Below, in pieces: positions 1 to 5,835 of a stretch of DNA of 6,443 bases. This DNA comes from an uncultured Clostridia bacterium (lineage in GTDB: Bacteria; Bacillota; Clostridia; TANB77; CAG-508): assembly GCA_947584125.1 (NCBI GenBank), contig CANPWI010000080.1, positions 1 to 6,443 on the forward strand, given 5' to 3'. How positions within the stretch are numbered: the first letter of the stretch is position 1; the number at the start of each line of letters is the position of its first letter. A program made the position numbers and the translations under genes. The notes beneath the pieces are model-generated. The model ran no database searches. It had not been told where the DNA came from and saw only the letters and a list, made by a program, of their open reading frames with translations.

Positions 1-154
1 AAAAAGAATAAGTGCGATGAAGATGAAAAGAAACTAAAGGTTGTTTTTAGAGAATAAATGCCGTGGCTGAAAGCATTTTAAATAAACATAGTTATCATAG
101 ACACATTGGAGCAAGAAAAATAAAGTGGAAAAGTAATTTTTATACTTTTCAAAT

Positions 155-188
155 AGGGTGGCACCGCGGAAGAAAAGCTTTCGTCCCT
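155..188 (+). promoter_or_regulatory. T-box antiterminator fold
   Basis: This is the alternative fold stabilised by uncharged tRNA. Helix A1 pairs AGGG (155-158) with CCCT (185-188). The seven-base bulge TGGCACC (159-165) receives the tRNA acceptor end. Helix A2 pairs 166-172 with 178-184, mostly Watson-Crick with two G-U pairs. The 3' half (178-188) is also the left arm of the terminator, so the two folds are mutually exclusive, as expected for this riboswitch class. Confidence 0.9.
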
Positions 189-223
189 GTATTGTTATAA
201 AATGCAGGAACGAAAGCTTTTTT
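174..223 (+). terminator. Conditional intrinsic terminator of the aspS T-box
   Basis: Arms 174-193 and 201-220 form a 20-bp stem with one C-A mismatch (185/209) and one G-U pair (190/204), closed by a seven-base loop at 194-200. A run of six T follows at 218-223. This is a strong Rho-independent terminator. It should form when charged tRNA-Asp fails to stabilise the competing antiterminator, stopping transcription about 34 bases before the aspS start codon. Confidence 0.95.
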
Positions 224-256
224 CATTGGTTTCATTGCACAAGAAAGGGGTAAAGT

Positions 257-2017
257 ATGAATGAATATAGAACACATAATTGTGGAGAACTAAAAAAAGA
301 AGATGTAGGAAAAAATGTAAAAATAGCAGGATGGATTGCGGTTACAAGAGATTTAGGAGGAGTAGTATTTATAGATGTAAGAGATCAATATGGAATTACA
401 CAAGTTGTTGTATCAGGAAACGAAGAATTTGTTGACTTTGCATCAAGAATTCCTAATGAATCTACTATAAGTGTAACAGGAAAAGTAAGATTAAGAGATG
501 AAGAAACAATAAATCCAAATATGAAAACAGGAGAAATTGAAATATTTGCAGAAAAAATTGATGTATTAGGAAAAAGAGTAAAAAATCTACCATTTGAAAT
601 AAATTCAGATAAAGAAGTTAGAGAAGACTTAAGACTACAATATAGATTTTTAGATATAAGAAATGAAAAAGTAAAAAATAATATAATACTAAGAGCACAA
701 ATTTTACAATATTTAAGAAATCAAATGATAGAAAGAGGATTCTTAGAGGTACAAACACCAATACTTACAAGTTCATCACCAGAAGGAGCAAGAGATTACT
801 TAGTACCAAGTAGAGTACATCCTGGTAAATTTTATGCATTACCACAAGCACCACAACAATTTAAGCAATTATTAATGGTATCTGGTATAGATAAATACTT
901 CCAAATAGCACCATGCTTTAGAGATGAAGATGCAAGAGCAGATAGAGCACCAGGAGAGTTTTATCAGCTAGATATGGAAATGGCTTATGCAACACAAGAA
1001 GATGTATTTGAAATTATGGAAGAAGTTATATATAGCGTATTCGAAAAATTTTCTAACAAAAAAGTAGCAGACAAAAAATTCCCAAGAATACCATATAAAG
1101 AAGCAATGTTAAAATACGGTTCAGATAAACCAGACTTAAGAAATCCACTTATAATTCAAGATGTTACAGAAATATTCCAAAATGTTGAATTCAATGCATT
1201 TAAAGGTAAAATAGTAAGAGCTATAAGCGTACCTAACACAAAAGATGTTCCAAGAAGATTCTTTGATGGAATAACAGATTATGCAATAAATGAATGTGGA
1301 GCAAAAGGATTAGCATGGGTTAGAGTTAATGAAGATAGGACTTTACAAGGGCCAATTGCAAAATTTATAGATGAAAAATCTACAGAGGAATTATTAACAA
1401 AAACAGGAACTAATGCTGGAGATTCAATATTCTTTATAGCTGAAAACATGCCAACTGTTGAAACTTTAGCAGGACAAATAAGACAAGAACTAGCAATAAG
1501 ACTAGATAGAATTGAAAAAGATGTATACAGATTTTGTTGGATAGTTGATTTTCCAATGTATGAGCTATCAGATGAAGGAAAAATTGAATTTAGTCATAAT
1601 CCATTTTCAATGCCACAAGGTGGAATGGAAGCATTAGAAAATAAAGAACCACTAGATATACTTGCATATCAATATGATATAGTATGTAATGGTATAGAAT
1701 TATCATCAGGTGCAGTTAGAAATCATAATCCAGAAATAATGATAAAGGCATTTGAAATTGCAGGATATGGAAAAGAAGTTATAGAAGAAAAATTTTCAGC
1801 ATTATTTAATGCATTTCATTATGGTGCACCACCACATGCAGGAATTGCACCAGGTGTAGATAGAATGATTATGCTTTTAACAGAGGAAGAAAGTATAAGA
1901 GAGGTAATAGCATTTCCATTTAATAGTAAAGCACAAGACTTATTAATGGGAGCACCAGGAAAAGTAACAGATAAGCAATTAAGAGATGTTCATATAAAAT
2001 TAGATATTAAAAAGTAA
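257..2017 (+). CDS. aspS: Aspartyl-tRNA synthetase
   Basis: This cytoplasmic class II enzyme charges tRNA-Asp with aspartate using ATP. It has 586 residues, normal for the bacterial type. An N-terminal OB-fold anticodon-binding domain occupies roughly residues 1-105. The catalytic core follows, with motif 1 near GFLEVQTP (161-168), the family block SPEGARDYLVPSR (174-186), motif 2 starting at FRDEDARADR (221-230) and motif 3 ending in GVDR (533-536). The GAD insertion domain lies at about 285-415. The start is fixed by AAAGGGG at 244-250, six bases before ATG. Expression is controlled by the T-box leader upstream. The protein reads DARADRAPGEFYQLDME after motif 2 and LSSGAVRNH (482-490) later; from memory this matches alphaproteobacterial AspRS better than the Clostridium form (DLRANRQPEFTQ). 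Leu33 stands where non-discriminating enzymes carry His, which favours a tRNA-Asp-specific enzyme. Confidence 0.98.
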   Translation: MNEYRTHNCGELKKEDVGKNVKIAGWIAVTRDLGGVVFIDVRDQYGITQVVVSGNEEFVDFASRIPNESTISVTGKVRLRDEETINPNMKTGEIEIFAEKIDVLGKRVKNLPFEINSDKEVREDLRLQYRFLDIRNEKVKNNIILRAQILQYLRNQMIERGFLEVQTPILTSSSPEGARDYLVPSRVHPGKFYALPQAPQQFKQLLMVSGIDKYFQIAPCFRDEDARADRAPGEFYQLDMEMAYATQEDVFEIMEEVIYSVFEKFSNKKVADKKFPRIPYKEAMLKYGSDKPDLRNPLIIQDVTEIFQNVEFNAFKGKIVRAISVPNTKDVPRRFFDGITDYAINECGAKGLAWVRVNEDRTLQGPIAKFIDEKSTEELLTKTGTNAGDSIFFIAENMPTVETLAGQIRQELAIRLDRIEKDVYRFCWIVDFPMYELSDEGKIEFSHNPFSMPQGGMEALENKEPLDILAYQYDIVCNGIELSSGAVRNHNPEIMIKAFEIAGYGKEVIEEKFSALFNAFHYGAPPHAGIAPGVDRMIMLLTEEESIREVIAFPFNSKAQDLLMGAPGKVTDKQLRDVHIKLDIKK

Positions 2018-2059
2018 TATATCTATAATATAAAAAATATATATGTATCAGGTGAGAAA

Positions 2060-2968
2060 ATGGATACAATATATATTAAAAAAATAGATAAACCACAAGA
2101 AAAATTTAAAAAAATAATAACTTTTATAAGTCAAGTTTTTAATATATTTAGAATAGAAAAATGTGAAAAAGGAATAATTTATACAATACCATATTATGAA
2201 AAATTATCTTCAAAAGAAGCAAAAAGAGTAATAAAAAAAATCTCTAAAAAAATTAATAAAAATATAAATATTGTATTGTCAGAAAAATGTATTAAAGATG
2301 AAGAATTATTAAATTATATAAATACAGAAAAAATTAAATTCATAGATGGTAGATTACTTTTTAGTTATTTAATAGAAGATATATTAGAATATATTGCAAA
2401 AATACAAGAAAAAGATATTAGTAAATATTGTATAAGCATTTTAATTAATGAAAAAATAGAAAATAATTTAGAACTTATTATAAAATTAGCTAATATGGTT
2501 AAAAGTATAAATATAATAACAAAAAATAAAAATAAATTAACAAGATTAGAAGAAAAACTATATAATGAACAAGGAATTGCAATAAATATTACAAATAACA
2601 GAAAAAAGAGTTTACTAAAATCTGATATTGTATTAAATATAGACTATGATGAAGAAAATCTTAATAGATGTACATTCAAAAGGGAGCAAATAGTTATAAA
2701 TATTAATAAACAATGCATTATTAAATCTAAAACATTTGCAGGCCTTAATATAAATGATTATGAAATAGATATAGAAAATACAGAAAAAATAAAGATTAAT
2801 GATATTACAGAAAAATTTTCTCAAAAATATATTTATGAATCTATAATAAATAAAAAAGAAACTTATAATAAAATAAAATCAAATATAAAAGAAGATGGAT
2901 TAAAAATAAAATACTTAATAGGAATTAATTCTAAGATAACAGAAAAAGAATTAAAAAATATTAATTAA
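2060..2968 (+). CDS. Conserved-looking hypothetical protein with Rossmann-like C-terminal half
   Basis: I cannot name this 302-residue protein. It is very rich in Lys, Ile and Asn, has no signal peptide or membrane segment, and should be cytoplasmic. The N-terminal part (about 1-115) alternates strands and helices and contains FIDGRLLFSYLIEDILEYI (94-112). From about residue 123 the pattern resembles a nucleotide-binding Rossmann unit: a strand (CISILINE, 124-131), a helix, a strand (INIITKNKNKLTRLEEKL, 150-167), then KSLLKSDIVLNID (183-195). That order recalls the NAD(P) domain of shikimate-dehydrogenase or glutamyl-tRNA-reductase relatives. The GxGxxG loop that would hold the dinucleotide is missing (NEKIENN stands there), so cofactor binding is doubtful. 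The start follows AGGTGAG at 2050-2056. It lies 42 bases after aspS with no terminator between them, so co-transcription under the T-box is likely. Confidence 0.8.
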   Translation: MDTIYIKKIDKPQEKFKKIITFISQVFNIFRIEKCEKGIIYTIPYYEKLSSKEAKRVIKKISKKINKNINIVLSEKCIKDEELLNYINTEKIKFIDGRLLFSYLIEDILEYIAKIQEKDISKYCISILINEKIENNLELIIKLANMVKSINIITKNKNKLTRLEEKLYNEQGIAINITNNRKKSLLKSDIVLNIDYDEENLNRCTFKREQIVININKQCIIKSKTFAGLNINDYEIDIENTEKIKINDITEKFSQKYIYESIINKKETYNKIKSNIKEDGLKIKYLIGINSKITEKELKNIN

Positions 2969-2973
2969 ATCTA

Positions 2974-3005
2974 TTGACAAATAAAAAATATTGACTTAAT
3001 ATAAT
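2974..3005 (+). promoter_or_regulatory. Sigma-A-like promoter of greA
   Basis: A perfect -35 box TTGACA is at 2974-2979. Two overlapping -10 candidates follow: TAATAT at 2997-3002 with ideal 17-bp spacing, and consensus TATAAT at 3000-3005 with a long 20-bp spacing. A second TTGAC lies at 2991-2995, 17 bases after the first. The site starts only six bases after the stop codon of the preceding gene and 61 bases before the greA start codon, so greA can be expressed independently of the T-box. Confidence 0.7.
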
Positions 3006-3039
3006 ATCATTAAAATACTAGTAAATAGGAGGACAAAAT

Positions 3040-3516
3040 ATGGAAGGAAAAGAAGTTTTATTAACCCAAGAAGGTTATGATAATTTAGAAAAAGAATTAG
3101 AATATTTAAAAACAGAGCAAAGAGCTGAAATTGCTGAAAGAATAAAGGTAGCATTAGGATTTGGAGATTTATCAGAAAATTCTGAATATGATGAAGCAAA
3201 AAATGCTCAAGCAGCAAATGAAATAAAAATAGCAGAATTAGAAAATAAATTAAGATATGCAAAAATAATTGATGAATCTGAAATTGATACAAAAACAGTA
3301 CAAGTAGGAAACACAGTAAAAATTAAAGATATGGAATATGGAGATGAATTTGAATATACAATAGTAGGTTCAACAGAAGTTGACTTATCACAAAATAAAA
3401 TATCAAACGAATCACCAATAGGTTCAGCATTATTAGGTGCAAAAAAGAATGAAATAATAGAAGCACAAGTTCCAGTTGGAGTAGTTAAATATAAAATATT
3501 AGCAATAACAAAATAA
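3040..3516 (+). CDS. greA: Transcription elongation factor GreA
   Basis: GreA enters the secondary channel of backtracked RNA polymerase and stimulates cleavage of the extruded RNA 3' end, restarting stalled complexes. The 158-residue length is typical of the family. The N-terminal half (about 1-75) is the antiparallel coiled coil. Its tip reads GFGDLSENSEYDEAK (40-54) and carries the two acidic residues, D43 and E46, that in the family coordinate the catalytic magnesium. The C-terminal half is the FKBP-like domain that contacts polymerase, with the signature ISNESPIGSALLG (121-133). An opening LTQEGYDNLEKEL (8-20) is also characteristic. AGGAGG at 3027-3032 lies eight bases before the ATG, making the start secure. 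The gene has its own promoter immediately upstream and a hairpin just downstream, so it is probably largely monocistronic. Confidence 0.97.
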   Translation: MEGKEVLLTQEGYDNLEKELEYLKTEQRAEIAERIKVALGFGDLSENSEYDEAKNAQAANEIKIAELENKLRYAKIIDESEIDTKTVQVGNTVKIKDMEYGDEFEYTIVGSTEVDLSQNKISNESPIGSALLGAKKNEIIEAQVPVGVVKYKILAITK

Positions 3517-3518
3517 CC

Positions 3519-3579
3519 AATAAACGCAGACTAAATAAATGTTTTAGGAAACCATAACATTTTGGTCTGCGTATTTATT
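3519..3579 (+). terminator. Long hairpin after greA, probable (possibly bidirectional) terminator
   Basis: A nested inverted repeat begins two bases after the greA stop codon. The outer arms are AATAAA (3519-3524) with TTTATT (3574-3579), followed by CGCAGAC (3525-3531) with GTCTGCG (3565-3571), leaving a TA bulge at 3572-3573. The inner arms are AAATGTT (3537-3543) with AACATTT (3556-3562), tipped by GG/CC around AAA (3547-3553). The 3' side is T-rich but lacks an unbroken T run, so termination may be incomplete. The flanking A-rich and T-rich arms would suit either direction. Confidence 0.65.
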
Positions 3580-3610
3580 AGTAAAAATATATTAAATTTA
3601 TATAAAATTA

Positions 3611-3639
3611 TTGAAAATTTTTATATTTTAGGATAAAAT
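3611..3639 (+). promoter_or_regulatory. Sigma-A-like promoter of the HD-secD-secF operon
   Basis: TTGAAA (3611-3616) and TAAAAT (3634-3639) are separated by exactly 17 bp, each one base off consensus. The site sits between the greA hairpin and the HD-domain gene, about 31 bases upstream of its start codon. That implies a short 5' leader containing little more than the ribosome binding site. No operator repeat is evident. Confidence 0.7.
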
Positions 3640-3670
3640 AAAAAAAGATTTTGGACATAAAGGAGGTTTT

Positions 3671-4330
3671 ATGATTACATTAGAAGATGTCAAAAATAAT
3701 GAAGAGGTAAAAAGCCTTATACTAGGTTCACAAAAACATTTAGATGCATTAGGTTATACAGAGCATTCAATTAGGCATATAAGTATTGTATCAAAAAGAG
3801 CAGGAGATATATTAGAAGCATTAGGATATCCTGAAGAAAGAGTTGAACTTGCTAGAATTGCAGGATACCTGCACGATATTGGAAATTGTGTAAATCGTGT
3901 TGACCATGCGCACTCAGGAGCAATATTAGCATATAATATACTTAAAGATATGAAAATGGATGTTGAAAAAAGAACAGAAATTATGACTGCAATAGGAAAT
4001 CATGATGAAAATACTGGTACAGCAGTTAGTGACATCTCAGCAGCATTAATACTTGCAGATAAATCAGATGTACACAGAGATAGAGTAGTTAATAAAAATA
4101 TATCAACATTTGATATTCATGATAGAGTAAATTATGCTGTTACACATTCTAACTTAGAAATAGATAAGGAAAATAGAAGAGTAATATTAAATATTCATAT
4201 AGATACAGAAATATGTCCAGTATTAGATTATTTTGAGATATTTATGGATAGAACAATGATGAGTAAATATGCTGCTAAATATCTAAGAATATGGTTTGAA
4301 CTAATTATAAATGACACAAGATTATTATAA
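3671..4330 (+). CDS. HD-domain metal-dependent phosphohydrolase family protein
   Basis: This 219-residue soluble protein belongs to the HD superfamily, whose members hydrolyse phosphate esters, often of nucleotides, with metal bound by His and Asp residues. The visible pattern is H36 in EHSIRH, the diagnostic H68-D69 in GYLHDIGN (65-72), H79 and H81 in RVDHAHSG, H111-D112 in IGNHDE, and D130 in LADKSDVHR (128-136). A full set of metal ligands is therefore present and the protein is probably active. The substrate cannot be told from sequence. The C-terminal part (about 145-219) lies outside the HD core and has no motif I recognise. AAAGGAGG at 3659-3666 lies just before the ATG. The SecD-like gene starts 17 bases downstream with no terminator between, so the two are one operon. 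Confidence 0.9.
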   Translation: MITLEDVKNNEEVKSLILGSQKHLDALGYTEHSIRHISIVSKRAGDILEALGYPEERVELARIAGYLHDIGNCVNRVDHAHSGAILAYNILKDMKMDVEKRTEIMTAIGNHDENTGTAVSDISAALILADKSDVHRDRVVNKNISTFDIHDRVNYAVTHSNLEIDKENRRVILNIHIDTEICPVLDYFEIFMDRTMMSKYAAKYLRIWFELIINDTRLL

Positions 4331-4347
4331 AATTAGGAGGAAGAAAC

Positions 4348-5826
4348 GTGAAAAAGAAATTAAAAATACTATTAATTGTAGGAATTGTAATACTATTATC
4401 TATAATATCTTTTATAGGAGTATATGCAAAAAATGAATTTAAATATGAAAATAAAGTACCAGACTATAAGTTAGCAAGTAACTTAGATAAAATTACAGTT
4501 GTTAATTTAAAAGTAGATGATACTACAGAACAAGTTAAATATGATGAAAACGGAAATAAAGTAGAAGATACTGATAGTACTGAAAGTGAAGAAGCAACAA
4601 ATTACACAACAGTAGATGAACCAATAAACAAAGAAGAAAATTTAAATATTGAAAACTACAAAAAATGTAAAGAAATTATTGAAAAAAGATTACATGACAT
4701 TAATTTACCAGAGTATATAGTTCGTTTAGATGAAGAAACAGGAAATATACAAATACAATTTCAAGATGATGTAAATGTATATGCTGGGTCAGTATATTCA
4801 ACATACTTAGGAAAAGTTGAAATAACAGACAGTCAAACAAATGATGTTATTTTAACAAATGATGATATAAAAGATATAAAAGTAGGATATCAACAACTAA
4901 GTTCAGGATATGAGGTTTATTTAAATGCAGACTTGAATAAAGAAGGACAAGAAAAACTACAAAATTTAATAAATAGCAAACAAAATAATAATGAAGAAGA
5001 AACAGAAAATACAGAAGAGACAGCAAATGAAACTACAGAAACCGAAAATACTACATCTGAAAATACAGAAGAAACAACTGGTGATACAGAAACAACTGGT
5101 GATACTGAAGCTACAGAAGAAGCCGAAGAAAAAAATAGCATATCATTTAAATTTGAAGATGAAGAAGTAGCTACTGTAGATTTAGAAGATATTAATTCAA
5201 AATCTACAATAAAAGTTGTTCTTGGAACATCTACAAGTAGTTCTCAAATTAACAGTTATTTAAATCAAGGTGCAGTTATAGAAATAATGACAAATTCAGG
5301 AAAAATGCCTATTAAATACACTATGGAGGACAGCAAAGAGGTTCAAAGTATTATTACAAATCAAAATATACAAATAGCAATATATGTATTACTAGCAATA
5401 TATGCAGTAATTAACTTATATATTATAATAAAATACAAGAAAAATGGACTAGCAATGTTAATTTCAAATATAGGATTAGTTGCAATTTTAATGTTAATAA
5501 TTAGATATACTAATGTATTGATTAGTTATGAAGCTATTACAGCATTTTTAGCATTAGAAATAATTGTAGGATTTATTTCAATAAAAATATTAGAAAAACA
5601 AAAAAATGTTGAAAATGAAGAAGATGCCAAAAAACAATTTAATAAAGCTTGCATGGAAATTATGAATGTATTAATTTTATTATTAGTTATATCAGTAGTA
5701 TTTACATTCATAAACTGGACAGCAATTTCAAGTATAGGTATGATAATGTTCTGGGGATTAATTAGTACATTAATCTCAACAGGAATATTTGCAAGAACAT
5801 TATTAATAGAAAATGCAAGAAAATAG
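4348..5826 (+). CDS. secD: Divergent SecD-like protein translocase subunit
   Basis: Canonical SecD works with SecF and SecYEG to pull exported proteins across the membrane using the proton gradient. This 492-residue protein has the SecD layout: one N-terminal membrane segment (about 6-27), a large extracytoplasmic region (28-340), and five C-terminal segments (about 341-361, 367-387, 389-413, 438-457, 461-486). NYKKCKEIIEKRLHDINLPEYIVRLDEETGNIQIQF (103-138) resembles the SecD repeat in the first periplasmic domain. The DLxGG motif is replaced by SNLDKI (44-49), and the GxAVDANV proton-path motif expected near 400-412 is absent. Residues 212-262 are a Thr/Glu-rich linker. The start is GTG, supported by AGGAGG at 4335-4340 and the following lysine-rich signal-anchor. 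The secF-like start lies ten bases after the stop codon. The family call is firm from topology and context; full SecD activity is uncertain. Confidence 0.82.
   Translation: MKKKLKILLIVGIVILLSIISFIGVYAKNEFKYENKVPDYKLASNLDKITVVNLKVDDTTEQVKYDENGNKVEDTDSTESEEATNYTTVDEPINKEENLNIENYKKCKEIIEKRLHDINLPEYIVRLDEETGNIQIQFQDDVNVYAGSVYSTYLGKVEITDSQTNDVILTNDDIKDIKVGYQQLSSGYEVYLNADLNKEGQEKLQNLINSKQNNNEEETENTEETANETTETENTTSENTEETTGDTETTGDTEATEEAEEKNSISFKFEDEEVATVDLEDINSKSTIKVVLGTSTSSSQINSYLNQGAVIEIMTNSGKMPIKYTMEDSKEVQSIITNQNIQIAIYVLLAIYAVINLYIIIKYKKNGLAMLISNIGLVAILMLIIRYTNVLISYEAITAFLALEIIVGFISIKILEKQKNVENEEDAKKQFNKACMEIMNVLILLLVISVVFTFINWTAISSIGMIMFWGLISTLISTGIFARTLLIENARK
4981..5133 (+). repeat. Thr/Glu-rich low-complexity segment with an 18-bp tandem duplication
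   Basis: This segment encodes residues 212-262 of the SecD-like protein, composed almost only of Glu, Thr, Asn, Asp, Ala, Ser and Gly. Within it, 5071-5088 and 5089-5106 are adjacent 18-bp copies differing at one base (A5088 against T5106), each encoding ETTGDT. The segment lies in the extracytoplasmic region. It is likely a flexible acidic linker whose length changes by repeat slippage. Confidence 0.85.
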
Positions 5827-5835
5827 GAGGTAAAA

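Larger units (their letters stand above)
11..223 (+). promoter_or_regulatory. T-box riboswitch (tRNA-Asp sensing leader) controlling aspS
   Basis: This leader senses uncharged tRNA-Asp and switches between termination and read-through into aspS. Stem I closes with 13-15/111-113, followed by a kink-turn (GATGA 16-20 opposite GGA 108-110) and a short helix (22-25/104-107). The specifier loop offers GAC at 100-102, followed by A103, the same spacing to the lower helix as in the well-studied glyQS leader. Upper helices are 32-36/89-93 and 43-46/84-87. The tip is 56-61/73-78 around a conserved GTGGCTGAAA loop, next to an AGAGA motif at 49-53. Stem III is 128-135/143-150. The T-box TGGCACCGCGG lies at 159-169. 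Its variable base C162 would pair with a G discriminator, which tRNA-Asp has. The codon, the discriminator base and the downstream gene all agree on aspartate. The transcription start and promoter probably lie just before the window. Confidence 0.95.

Noticed and set aside
2018..2059. Possible terminator between aspS and the unknown gene
   Set aside because: The gap is only an AT-rich run of TATA-like bases with no GC-containing inverted repeat and no T tract after a stem.
2633..2824. Minus-strand open frame of 63 codons
   Set aside because: It lies inside the 302-codon gene on the other strand, has low-complexity Phe/Ile/Tyr composition typical of the reverse strand of AT-rich coding DNA, and lacks a convincing ribosome binding site.
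2996..3292. Minus-strand open frame of 98 codons overlapping greA
   Set aside because: It is the antisense shadow of the well-supported greA gene. Its Leu/Phe-rich translation mirrors Lys/Glu codons.
5071..5106. CRISPR-like or mobile-element repeat
   Set aside because: The two 18-bp units are directly adjacent, in frame and coding for ETTGDT. There are no spacers, terminal inverted repeats or transposase genes.
4917..5141. Minus-strand open frame rich in Ser and Val
   Set aside because: It is a mirror of the Thr/Glu repeat segment of the SecD-like gene. Its repetitive Ser-Val text comes from the reversed GAA/ACA codons.
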